From Chthonomonas sp. UBA2391 (GTDB lineage Bacteria > Armatimonadota > Fimbriimonadia > Fimbriimonadales > Fimbriimonadaceae), in contig DDSL01000007.1 of NCBI GenBank assembly GCA_002343825.1, positions 1-36,096 on the forward strand: DNA of 36,096 nucleotides, read 5' to 3'. Of this stretch, positions 24,650-32,659 are shown piece by piece. Both the position numbers and the translations under genes were made by a program. Each line of letters begins with the position of its first letter. Positions within the stretch are counted from its first letter, which is position 1. The notes under the pieces are model-generated. The model did not search any database. It was given only the letters and a program-made list of their open reading frames with translations, and had not been told where the DNA came from.

Positions 24650-24692
24650 GATCCGATAGTAACCTATAGAAAATCGGATCTCACCAGATCCG
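24650..24692 (+). promoter_or_regulatory. Competing hairpins in the leader of the S41 protease gene
   Basis: Three arms: A GATCCGAT (24650-24657), B ATCGGATCT (24673-24681), C AGATCCG (24686-24692). B can pair with A (8 bp, 15-base loop) or with C (7 bp, 4-base loop), not both. C ends 11 bases before the ATG at 24704, so B-C pairing could affect ribosome access. No known riboswitch was recognised. The rest of 24461-24703 shows no coding signature. Confidence 0.45.
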
Positions 24693-24703
24693 TTGATGGG
24701 ACC

Positions 24704-25990
24704 ATGACTCGACAGACTCTTAAGCCGCTTGCCCTTGCTGGGCTCCTCGCACTCTCTCTTACCGGATTCTCGCAGGGACAGCCCCAGGCCCGGACAAATG
24801 CCCTGACCGACGCCCAGAAGACCCGGCTCATCGAGTCGATCAACAAGATCATGACCGAGTTCGCCTTCGTCCCGGGGGTGGACTTCAAAAAGTGGCCCGA
24901 GTTTTTGGCCGAACAAAAAGACCGGCTCGATAAAGCAAACGACCACGGCAGCTTTGCCCAAGCCATCACCCAAGCCCTTAACAAATTCGGGGTGAGCCAC
25001 GTGGTGGTCAGCACCCCTCAAGCGGCTCAGGCCATGCGCACCACTAGCACGGTTGGGATCGGCGTTCGACCCGTCAAGGTCGACCAAGGCGTCAAGATCG
25101 AGCAGGTTTTGCCCGGTACCCCGGCCGAAGAAGCGGGCGTTTTGGCGGGAGACATCATCACCGAGATCGACGGAAAGAAGGCTGACAACTGGGACGGTCT
25201 GCGGGGTGAAGAAGGCAGCAAGGTCATTCTCACGCTGCTCCGAGCCAATGGCAAGATCGAAAAGGTCGAGGTGACTCGCCGCAAGTTCAGCGTCCGCGAG
25301 CCCGAGGCCATCAAGTGGAATAACGACGAAGTCGCCACGCTTCGGATCCCGAGCTTTATGCACTATGAGCAAGAGCGCGTCGATAAGCTGATTCGAGAAG
25401 CGATCGACAAGGACGCCAAGGCCCTGATCGTCGATCTTCGCGGGAATGGCGGCGGGCAGGTTCTCCACCTCCTGCACTTGGCCGGCTACTTTGTGCCCGG
25501 TCAACAGGCCATTGGGACGTGGCTGACCCGGGCCGCCGTCAACACCTATGTCAAGGACACCAAGGGGTCGCCGACCGACTACGTCAAGATCGCAGACCAT
25601 ACCAAGTCGAAGGTCTTTCCGTTTGCCAAGTTCAACAACGAACCGAAGCCGATCTTCAACGGCCAGGTGATCGTGCTGACCAATGGCGGCACCGGCAGCG
25701 CCAGCGAGATGTTTGCCGCCGCGATGCGCGAGCTCCGCTCGGCCCCGATCATCGGTGGAAAGTCGGCCGGCGCCGTGCTCGCCTCGATGATCCGCCCGAT
25801 CGACTTCGGCTTCACGCTGCAGTATCCGTTCCAAGATTACGTCTCGATCAAGGGCGTCCGGCTGGAAGGTAACGGCCTCGTCCCGGATATCCAGGCCCAG
25901 ACCCCACGGGAGTTCTTTAAGGCCGATGACCCCGGCGTCATGGCTGCCCTCGGCTGGCTGAAAGACAAGAACATCGTCGCCGGAAAGTAA
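24704..25990 (+). CDS. S41 family (C-terminal processing) serine protease with PDZ domain
   Basis: Exported protease of 428 residues. A signal peptide (RQTLKPLALAGLLALSLTGFSQG) follows the ATG at 24704; the frame stays open back to 24461 but the upstream part looks non-coding. A helical N-terminal region comes next, then a PDZ domain (VGIGVRPVKVDQGVKIEQVLPGTPAEEAGVLAGDIITEIDG). The catalytic S41 domain has ALIVDLRGNGGG, VLTNGGTGSASEMFAAAM (nucleophile Ser in GSASE) and IIGGKSAGAV (general-base Lys). Relatives such as CtpA and Prc process periplasmic or cell-wall proteins. A strong intrinsic terminator follows at once, so the gene is probably monocistronic. Confidence 0.93.
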   Translation: MTRQTLKPLALAGLLALSLTGFSQGQPQARTNALTDAQKTRLIESINKIMTEFAFVPGVDFKKWPEFLAEQKDRLDKANDHGSFAQAITQALNKFGVSHVVVSTPQAAQAMRTTSTVGIGVRPVKVDQGVKIEQVLPGTPAEEAGVLAGDIITEIDGKKADNWDGLRGEEGSKVILTLLRANGKIEKVEVTRRKFSVREPEAIKWNNDEVATLRIPSFMHYEQERVDKLIREAIDKDAKALIVDLRGNGGGQVLHLLHLAGYFVPGQQAIGTWLTRAAVNTYVKDTKGSPTDYVKIADHTKSKVFPFAKFNNEPKPIFNGQVIVLTNGGTGSASEMFAAAMRELRSAPIIGGKSAGAVLASMIRPIDFGFTLQYPFQDYVSIKGVRLEGNGLVPDIQAQTPREFFKADDPGVMAALGWLKDKNIVAGK

Positions 25991-26000
25991 GCGAACCTTG

Positions 26001-26034
26001 GCCCGGGCGAGATTCTCCTCGCCCGGGCTTTTTT
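26001..26034 (+). terminator. Strong Rho-independent terminator of the S41 protease gene
   Basis: GCCCGGGCGAG (26001-26011) pairs perfectly with CTCGCCCGGGC (26018-26028) over a six-base loop and is followed by six T. This is the most canonical intrinsic terminator in the window. Confidence 0.93.
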
Positions 26035-26055
26035 GTGCCTGAGAGAACAAAGAAT

Positions 26056-26095
26056 TTGCCCATTCTCTGGGTGAGTGCGTTAGAATGAATCCATG
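26056..26095 (+). promoter_or_regulatory. Leaderless-type promoter of the dockerin-tailed protein
   Basis: TTGCCC (26056-26061), 19 bases, TAGAAT (26081-26086), six bases, ATG at 26093. No Shine-Dalgarno fits between hexamer and ATG. Confidence 0.5.
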
Positions 26096-28432
26096 CGAAA
26101 GTGCTGGGCCTCATTTCTGATTTGCCTATTGGGGGTCGTCGCTTTTGCCCAGTTACCCACACCCCACTGGACGATCCCGACCGGTTACCGAAGCTTCTTT
26201 GCCCGTGACCTTCAGGGGACCTACATCCTGACCCGAGACGCACAACGCTACGATACGGCGAGTTGGACAAAGACGAGTGGCGTTGGCCCGGTGACCTATG
26301 AAAGGTGTGTCTGGTTCAATGCCGATGGTTCCCGCGCGTATTATCTGGCCGATGGGTCGATCACGGTCTATGAAAAATCGATCGCCCGGGCGACCGGCAT
26401 GATCAAACCCTCCCTTACTCCGCTCGCCACGACGATCGTCGTCGACAAAGACACGAAGATCTATCTTGCCAACGTCACGGGTTCCCGAACGAACGTCTTC
26501 GTCTATCGCACTTCGGACTGGAAGACCGAGAGGACCTTTAGCTTGGCCGGCCAAGTTGAATTGGTGGACTTGTTGGACGGGACTCCGGAGCTCTTGGGGA
26601 TGCGCGATGGGCAACCGGTGCGCATCACCTTGGGGGATATTCCTACGAGCCACGATCTGGCCCCCACCTTGCCTCAGTTGACTCAATACCAATATCATCG
26701 CCTTTCCAAAACTTACATTGGAATCGACGAGGGTGGACAAGTTTGGCGCATCCCCGTCGCTCAGCCCGAATCAGCTCAGCTGGTGGGACAATCCCCTGCC
26801 GGATTGGGACTGGTGGACCTCTCGGTTTCCGGCCGCGAGGCACTATTCCACCACAAGAACACCTATCAAATCTTCGACCTCGATCGGGGCCAGTGGGGTC
26901 CACTCAGGCAGGAGCCACGCAATATTACAGCGATCCTCTTCGGCGACGAAGCGGGCGAAGTCGTTGTCGCTTATGGGGATGCTTCTGTTCGACTGACCTC
27001 TCAAGTTGAGACCTATGTCGAGCAAGGAATTGAGCGAATCCCCCTCACCTATCGAAGGCTCACGGTTGAGGATAGTTTGCTCTCCAACCATGTCCTTTCG
27101 AGCTCAAAGAGCCGGTCGATCGTTCTTGCTGAACAATCCTTTCAGCCGGGGATCTGGAGATTCCTAAGCCTTTCGGACGGCATCGAGCTGGGCGAGATTG
27201 ATGATCCCAACTTAGAAGCCAGCACCACTAACGTCCACGATCTCGAAAACACGGTGAGCATTGACACCTTCAGCCCCAATCTGCGGCGCGTCTTCGATGC
27301 CGATACCGGGCGCTTTCTTCGGCAGGAACCGAGCCCGCTCAAGGGAAAGTTCTCTCCTAGCGGTCGATTCTATTCCCAAACAAAGCCCCACTCTAATGGT
27401 GGCTTTATCGCTGAGGTTTTCGATGTCGCCACAAACTCGGTGATCTTTACGGAATTCTCTCTCGGAGCTCGCGAAGTTGCATGGGCCCCGGCGGGTAACA
27501 AAGTCCTTTTTTACGGCCAATCGGGCGGCTACAATTTGACCGACCACCTATTGGGGTTTGATGCCGATACTTTAAGTCGACCACAATTCGATACGTATTT
27601 TACCGCTGCGAATATCAAAGGATCCATCCAGTTTTCTGGGGATGGCCGATTTGCACTGGCTTATATGTACTATGACGCCTCCTTTCCTTGGTGGGGATAT
27701 GTGTTCATCGACTTGAGTTCTTCGCCTTGGAACACACGCTTTTACAAAAGTGAGCTGCCCGCTAGCCTCGATGTCGAGGGACCGATCCAGTTTAGAGCGG
27801 GTTATTACGGAGTCTGGGCCTATGATCCTATTCAGCAAAAGGAGCTGGCTTACAAACAAGTTTGGAATCGAAACGTTCTGGATGTCGGGTTTGTCAAGAA
27901 CGGACAGTGGATTGTCTATACCGATGGACCCAATGATTACAAACAAGAAGCCTACGGGGCCATCCGTAATCCGCTGAGTCGTTATGGCTTTACCGTTCGG
28001 AGTACCGTCCAACTGCAGGACTTTGTCGGCGACCTTTCGAGTTTAGAAGTCACGACCTTTGCCGGCGACAAGTTTGTTCAACAAGCTCCAAAATCCACCG
28101 GCGCAGTGGGGGCCGAGTTTGATGGGGTCTTGAGGGGTGAATACGATCTCTTCGTCAAGACCAAGACCTCTCTCTCGCGCCGAGTTGGCCGGACGACTGT
28201 CGGCACTACCCTGCTCGAACTGCCTCTGGTGACCCTCATCAATGGCGACGTCAACGGCAACGACGAGATCGATCTTGGGGATTCGGTCCAGCTGGCCCAG
28301 GCGTTCGGATCGTTACCGGGAGATTCGAACTGGGACCCCGCGTCCGACCTCGATGGCGATGGGGAGGTCACGATCTTTGACTACATCATCGTGAGCACGA
28401 ACTTTGGACTCGTTGGTGACCGCAAAGGTTGA
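26093..28432 (+). CDS. Large exported protein with beta-propeller-like body and dockerin-type C-terminus
   Basis: 779 residues. A signal peptide (RKCWASFLICLLGVVAFAQ) starts it. The body is beta-rich, with WD40/TolB-like repeats suggested by short blades (WRFLSLSDGIELGEIDDP, REVAWAPAGNKVLFYG, FSGDGRFALAYMYY), without a confident family. A linker domain resembling an exported carboxypeptidase-type fold (LRGEYDLFVKTKTSLSRRVG) precedes two Ca-binding loops near the C-terminus: GDVNGNDEIDLGDSVQLAQAFG and SDLDGDGEVTIFDYIIVSTNFG. These are dockerin type I duplications, which in cellulosomes bind cohesins. No cohesin was seen in the window. The role is unknown; likely cell-surface or secreted. Confidence 0.82.
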   Translation: MRKCWASFLICLLGVVAFAQLPTPHWTIPTGYRSFFARDLQGTYILTRDAQRYDTASWTKTSGVGPVTYERCVWFNADGSRAYYLADGSITVYEKSIARATGMIKPSLTPLATTIVVDKDTKIYLANVTGSRTNVFVYRTSDWKTERTFSLAGQVELVDLLDGTPELLGMRDGQPVRITLGDIPTSHDLAPTLPQLTQYQYHRLSKTYIGIDEGGQVWRIPVAQPESAQLVGQSPAGLGLVDLSVSGREALFHHKNTYQIFDLDRGQWGPLRQEPRNITAILFGDEAGEVVVAYGDASVRLTSQVETYVEQGIERIPLTYRRLTVEDSLLSNHVLSSSKSRSIVLAEQSFQPGIWRFLSLSDGIELGEIDDPNLEASTTNVHDLENTVSIDTFSPNLRRVFDADTGRFLRQEPSPLKGKFSPSGRFYSQTKPHSNGGFIAEVFDVATNSVIFTEFSLGAREVAWAPAGNKVLFYGQSGGYNLTDHLLGFDADTLSRPQFDTYFTAANIKGSIQFSGDGRFALAYMYYDASFPWWGYVFIDLSSSPWNTRFYKSELPASLDVEGPIQFRAGYYGVWAYDPIQQKELAYKQVWNRNVLDVGFVKNGQWIVYTDGPNDYKQEAYGAIRNPLSRYGFTVRSTVQLQDFVGDLSSLEVTTFAGDKFVQQAPKSTGAVGAEFDGVLRGEYDLFVKTKTSLSRRVGRTTVGTTLLELPLVTLINGDVNGNDEIDLGDSVQLAQAFGSLPGDSNWDPASDLDGDGEVTIFDYIIVSTNFGLVGDRKG

Positions 28433-28495
28433 TTCCTCACGCGTTGTCGCCATGGGAGGAGTGATCCCTCACCCCGTTCGCGGTGCTCACGGACT

Positions 28496-28606
28496 TCTCC
28501 CTTAGGGAGAGGATCTTGGGATCTTCCGAACCCGGAGAAAGCGAATCCGTGTCTACGGACAACCCCGGAGTAGACCTCCGGGGTGCAAGCGGAGCGGGAG
28601 CTCCGC
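28496..28606. repeat. Cluster of three perfect hairpins in intergenic DNA
   Basis: TCTCCC-TTA-GGGAGA (28496-28510), ACCCCGGAG-TAGAC-CTCCGGGGT (28562-28584) and GCGGAGC-GGGA-GCTCCGC (28589-28606). They lie between two co-directional genes (28433-28671, no coding signal). The first resembles REP-like intergenic palindromes common in many bacteria; the others may end the upstream transcript or be part of the same repeat. Confidence 0.5.
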
Positions 28607-28636
28607 GCTCCGTTCGACCTTAGGCCCCAAAAACAC

Positions 28637-28674
28637 TTGGCTCTCGCCGAGGTTCGTGTTATCCTAAGTACATG
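28637..28674 (+). promoter_or_regulatory. Leaderless-type promoter of the second PEP-CTERM gene
   Basis: TTGGCT (28637-28642), 17 bases, TATCCT (28660-28665), six bases, ATG at 28672. Both hexamers and the spacing are promoter-like, and there is no Shine-Dalgarno. Confidence 0.55.
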
Positions 28675-29670
28675 CTTTTTCGTTTTGGTTTCCTTCTTCT
28701 TGCTGTCGCAGGAGCTTTGGCCACCGGTCAAGCCAACCCAAACCGGTTCCGGGTCGGGCTGGAGATTAATGTCATGGGTCAATCGTTTGGAAGTCAGGGA
28801 ACAGCTCGCGCAGGCAAAGTTTCACTTGGGACAGCCAACGGAGATCAGTGGGTTTACGATAACGGCCTGCTTACCAACTTAACTGCCAAGTTTGATCTGG
28901 TGTCCGTTTCAATCGGAGCGATGGGGAGAAATTTAGCCGGTGTCCGTTGGAAGGACCGCCAAGGCAACGATTCTTCCGGTTACTACGCCAACGGACAACT
29001 CGTGGCGGTGCCCGGCCTCTTCGGTGCAGAAAAAGGCGGGGGCGACTGGATCGGGAGCATCCGAGCCTATAACCCGTTCCTCAATCAGTTCGTGGATTGC
29101 CCAGATCATCCCCAGCGAGAGATGGTCGCCTCGAATTCCCGGGGGACCATCGTGTTCCAAGGCAGCGATGAGCTCAACTGGATCTCGCCTCAGAACATCT
29201 ACAGTTGGAGCAACGGGGTGATGAGGCAACGCACCGCCGGGGGCTACGCAAGAGCCTTGAACGACAACGATGTGATCCTGATCCAGGACTGGGAGCGCAT
29301 TCTCCTGTTGACGCCCCAAAACGTACTTCTGCCCGTAGTGGGTAATGGCCTAGCCCCTTGGGTCATTAACGGTGCTCAACTCAGCAATAGCAACAGGGTC
29401 ATGTTGCGACAAGGCCAAGTTGCGGGAAGTAGCTACTACCTCAACGATGGCGACAAGTGGTCCACCCTAGAATCGCTGACCGACGGTCTGCCCTCGGATC
29501 GGCTCTTCTACCACGCCGAAATGGACCCCGTCACCGACAGCGTCTATGCCTTTTATCGCGAGGGCAACAAATGGGGGTGTACCCGCCTGGACCCCGTCCC
29601 CGAACCCGGGACCCTGGCCGCGTTGGGGCTGGGGGTGGCCGCGATGCTTCGCAGACGGCGAAAGGGATAG
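28672..29670 (+). CDS. Exported PEP-CTERM-anchored protein (paralogue)
   Basis: 332 residues with a signal peptide (FRFGFLLLAVAGALATGQA) and a C-terminal VPEPGTLAALGLGVAAML followed by RRRRKG, the PEP-CTERM signal cleaved by exosortase. The body is beta-rich (AGVRWKDRQGNDSSGYYANGQ, NGVMRQRTAGGYARALNDNDVILIQ), again like HAF-type repeats, with no catalytic motif. It shares DPVTDSVYA and the whole tail with the protein at 6182-7255, but the middle parts differ a lot, so they are old paralogues or share only the C-terminal module. It is followed by a repeat resembling that after the first copy. Confidence 0.8.
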   Translation: MLFRFGFLLLAVAGALATGQANPNRFRVGLEINVMGQSFGSQGTARAGKVSLGTANGDQWVYDNGLLTNLTAKFDLVSVSIGAMGRNLAGVRWKDRQGNDSSGYYANGQLVAVPGLFGAEKGGGDWIGSIRAYNPFLNQFVDCPDHPQREMVASNSRGTIVFQGSDELNWISPQNIYSWSNGVMRQRTAGGYARALNDNDVILIQDWERILLLTPQNVLLPVVGNGLAPWVINGAQLSNSNRVMLRQGQVAGSSYYLNDGDKWSTLESLTDGLPSDRLFYHAEMDPVTDSVYAFYREGNKWGCTRLDPVPEPGTLAALGLGVAAMLRRRRKG

Positions 29671-29950
29671 CGCGGAATTGTGGGGAATGGTGGGGGATTG
29701 AGAGCCCAGGGGAGCGGTTGGAGAGATAAGGACCTCGGAGCGCGATAGGAGGCCAATGGGGAAGCAATGGGAGAGATTTTGGGATCTCGCTGCTCCGCCA
29801 AGGCTCCCCAACTGCTCCACCATAGCTTCACAATTGCGCCCCTCGCGGAGCGATGAGGGAGCAAAGGGAGAGTTTTTGAACCTGAAAACTTCACCACCGC
29901 TCCCCGATTGCTCTACCACCGCTCCCCGGGATCTGACGGCTCTTCGCCGA
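29671..29950. repeat. Intergenic cluster of short GGGGAGC/GCTCCCC-type repeats
   Basis: 280 bases between convergent genes with no coding signal. Copy B of the tail repeat seen after the first PEP-CTERM gene lies at 29709-29752. Then come two plus-oriented units (near 29757, GGGGAAGCAATGGGAGAGAT, and near 29850, GAGGGAGCAAAGGGAGAGTT) and several complementary units of the type ACCACCGCTCCCCG, found exactly at 29893-29906 and 29915-29928 (22-base period). The opposite orientations can fold on each other, so the region may also stop transcription from both sides. Confidence 0.5.
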
Positions 29951-32611
29951 TCACGCCAGCGGCAGGACCTCGAACGCCCCTTCGGCGGTGTGGTCGCCGA
30001 GCTTTAGCTTCACCTTATAGGTGCCAGGGCGGACGTGGAACGGCTGGATCCAGGGTTCTTCGCCCTGATCGCCGACCTGTAGCCACTCCTCGGGGACCAG
30101 ATCCCAGGTCACGCGGTTGAACCCGGGGGCCGTGCTGCCACTCAACTTCTTGACCTGAACGCCCTTGCTATCCTCCACCGTGATGCTGAAGTCCTCGTTC
30201 AGATACTCGCGGACCCAGTAGTCGATGCGGACTCCGGCCGGCGGATTGGCGGCGCGGAACATCTTGTGGGTCCAACTACCCGGGACCTCCATGCTATAGC
30301 GCGGGCGGGCGGGGTCAATGCTGAAGAGGTGAAGAGGCTTGGCAAGGTTCTCGGCCGTGCATTGGCTCAGCCATCGGGCCCCGTCCAATATCCAGATCGA
30401 CCGGCCATGGGTCCCGAGGACGAGGTCGGACTTGGCCGGATGTTGCTTGATGTCGTCGATCGGGGTGACGGGCAAGCCTTTTCCGTGGGCCCACACCCAG
30501 CTTTGGCCCCGGTCGGTCGAGACATAAAGGCCGCGCTCGGTGCCGACATAGAGGACTTCGGGGCTGAAGAGATCCTCGCGAACGACCTTGACCGAGCGCC
30601 CCTTCGGCAGATCGCCGGTGATATCTCGCCAAGTCTTACCGCGGTCGTCGGTGACCAAAACGCAAGGGTCATAGTCATCGGTCCGGTGTCCGTCGATGCT
30701 GGCATAGCAGCGATTGGCGTCGTGCGCACTCGGGTGGAGGCGAGAGATATATCGCCCGGCCACCAGCTCGGGGGTCACGTTGATCCATTCCCCGCCCTCG
30801 GCGCGAACGTGGATCAGGCCATCATCGCTCCCGGCCCAGAGGAGCCCCTTTTCGACCGGGGATTCGGCCAGGCTGACGAGGGTGCAATAGGTCTCGGCGT
30901 TGCTCCCGACGGTCTCCATACGGTCGGGGTTCTTGGTGGTCAGGTCGCCGCTGATCCGCTCCCACTTTTCCCCCCGGTTGGTCAGCTTGAAGACCATGTT
31001 GCCGGCGTGATAGAGCACGGTCGGGTCGTGAGGACTGACAAAGAACGGAGAGTTCCAGTTGTAGCGGTGCCGGGGTTCGCCTTCTCGGGCCTCTGGAGCC
31101 AGATATCGCTTCTCGCCGGTCTTAAGATTCACTCGGGTGATGTGCCCGCCCTGCCACTCGGCATAGACGCAGTCGGGGTCGGTCGGGTCGAAATCGGCAT
31201 GGAATCCATCGCCCCAAAAGACATCGTACCAATCCGCGTTGGTGATTCCGGTGTCGGGAGTTCTCTTCCCTTCGTCTTTCTTTTCGTTGCGGACGGTGGC
31301 GCTGGGCCCGACCCAGGTCCCGTTATCTTGCAGACCTCCAATCACGCGGTAGGGCTCGGAGTTATCGAGTGAAATGTTATAGAACTGACCCGTCGCGATG
31401 GTATTCAGGAAGTCCCAGGTCTTGCACCCGTCAAACGTTTGGTAGGTCCCGCCGTCGGTCGCGATGATGACGTGATCGCTATCGTTCGGGTTCACGAGCA
31501 AGGCGTGGTGGTCGGCGTGGAGGAGGTCGCACATGCCTCCGCGGAAGGTGGCGCCGCCGTCGTCGCTGACCTCGGTCGTCCAACCGAGCATGTAGACCCG
31601 CTGGTCGTTATTGGGATCGAAGTAGATCTTGGAAAAGTAGAATGCCCGGGGCGAACGCTGACTGAGCCGCGTCCAAGTTTCGCCGCCATCGTTGCTCCTA
31701 AAGACCCCGCCGCCACGCATTCGGTCGTCGCGGATGCTGTTGGCTCCGGTCTCAGTGCTCTCCACGACGGCGATCAGCTTGTTGGGATCTTTTTCATAGA
31801 TGTCGAGCCCGATTCTGCCGGTCTGGGCCGGGAGCCCGCCCGCGAGTTTGGTCCAAGTTTGGCCTCCATCCGTACTCTTATAAATGCCGCCGTTGGGTCC
31901 GCCGCTGGTAAAGCTCCAACCCGTCCGCCGGCGCATGTAGAGCGCCGCATAGACGGTATCCGGATTCTTCGGGTCGAGCAGGACGTCGCAGCAGCCGGTG
32001 TTCTCGTCGATGCTGAGGACCAAGCTCCAAGTCTCACCGCCATCGGTGGTCTTATAGAGCCCCCGCTCGGGGTTCGGCCCCCAGAGACGGCCAAGCGCGG
32101 CCGCATAGCAGACGTCCGGATCCCGCGGGTCCACGGCCATCCGAGGAATATCGTGGGTGGCGTCGAGACCGAGGTGCTTCCACGTCTTGCCGGCATCGGT
32201 GGAACGATAAACACCGTTGCCCCAGCTAGAGCTGTTGCGGCCATTCCCTTCCCCAGTTCCGACCCAAAGGATCTTGCCCTTGCCTTCCTTCTCTCGGTCG
32301 GCGGGCTTGGTGGCATCGGTCCAACCCTTCCAGTTTTTGGGGGCATCGCAGCAGACGACCGCGCCGATGCTACTGGTCCACTGGTCATCAAAAAGGGGTT
32401 CAAAGGTGGTCCCCATATTGGTGGTCCGCCAGAGCCCGCCGGAAGCGAAGCCCATGTAGAAGGTCTTGTGGTCGCCAGGCTTGAAGCAGAGATCGCTGAC
32501 GCGGCCACCCATGTTGGCCGGGCCAACGGATCGCCAGGGGATGCGCTTGAGGTCGGTATCGGTCAGTGCGCGCTCGACGCTGAGTTCGGGAGAATCCTTT
32601 TTCCGAGCCAT
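29951..32611 (-). CDS. Sortilin/VPS10-like Asp-box beta-propeller protein
   Basis: 886 residues from the ATG at 32611. Many Asp-box (BNR) repeats are visible: STDAGKTW, TTDGGETW, STDGGQTW, SNDGGETW, SDDGGATF, VTDDRGKTW and STDRGQSW, building one or two beta-propellers as in sortilin or exo-xyloglucanase-type proteins. WRSVGPANMGGRVSD opens the propeller, as in many bacterial relatives. The C-terminal part (PPAGVRIDYWVRE...GFNRVTWDLVPE...GTYKVKLKLGD) is an Ig-like FlgD-type domain common in this family. Most relatives are exported; here no signal peptide is seen before residue 40 whether one starts at 32611 or 32641. No catalytic residues can be assigned. It follows mnmA with a 48-base gap holding a palindrome. 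Confidence 0.85.
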   Translation of the reverse strand: MARKKDSPELSVERALTDTDLKRIPWRSVGPANMGGRVSDLCFKPGDHKTFYMGFASGGLWRTTNMGTTFEPLFDDQWTSSIGAVVCCDAPKNWKGWTDATKPADREKEGKGKILWVGTGEGNGRNSSSWGNGVYRSTDAGKTWKHLGLDATHDIPRMAVDPRDPDVCYAAALGRLWGPNPERGLYKTTDGGETWSLVLSIDENTGCCDVLLDPKNPDTVYAALYMRRRTGWSFTSGGPNGGIYKSTDGGQTWTKLAGGLPAQTGRIGLDIYEKDPNKLIAVVESTETGANSIRDDRMRGGGVFRSNDGGETWTRLSQRSPRAFYFSKIYFDPNNDQRVYMLGWTTEVSDDGGATFRGGMCDLLHADHHALLVNPNDSDHVIIATDGGTYQTFDGCKTWDFLNTIATGQFYNISLDNSEPYRVIGGLQDNGTWVGPSATVRNEKKDEGKRTPDTGITNADWYDVFWGDGFHADFDPTDPDCVYAEWQGGHITRVNLKTGEKRYLAPEAREGEPRHRYNWNSPFFVSPHDPTVLYHAGNMVFKLTNRGEKWERISGDLTTKNPDRMETVGSNAETYCTLVSLAESPVEKGLLWAGSDDGLIHVRAEGGEWINVTPELVAGRYISRLHPSAHDANRCYASIDGHRTDDYDPCVLVTDDRGKTWRDITGDLPKGRSVKVVREDLFSPEVLYVGTERGLYVSTDRGQSWVWAHGKGLPVTPIDDIKQHPAKSDLVLGTHGRSIWILDGARWLSQCTAENLAKPLHLFSIDPARPRYSMEVPGSWTHKMFRAANPPAGVRIDYWVREYLNEDFSITVEDSKGVQVKKLSGSTAPGFNRVTWDLVPEEWLQVGDQGEEPWIQPFHVRPGTYKVKLKLGDHTAEGAFEVLPLA

Positions 32612-32614
32612 AGG

Positions 32615-32642
32615 GGTGCCCCTGAGTATACGCAGGGGCACC
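32615..32642 (-). promoter_or_regulatory. 10-bp palindrome centred on a TATACT -10, before the propeller gene
   Basis: GGTGCCCCTG (32615-32624) and CAGGGGCACC (32633-32642) are exact inverted repeats around eight bases that contain TATACT on the minus strand (32630-32625). The ATG at 32611 is 13 bases after the hexamer. The element could be an operator over the -10, or the terminator of mnmA, or both. Confidence 0.5.
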
Positions 32643-32659
32643 GGATCTTGGTTCGGCGA

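Noticed and set aside
24611..26050. 479-codon open frame on the minus strand opposite the S41 protease gene
   Set aside because: A shadow of high-GC codon usage; the plus-strand frame has signal peptide, PDZ and S41 motifs, while this translation matches no fold.
29671..29950. CRISPR array
   Set aside because: Units are short, imperfect, in both orientations and have no uniform spacers or cas genes nearby.
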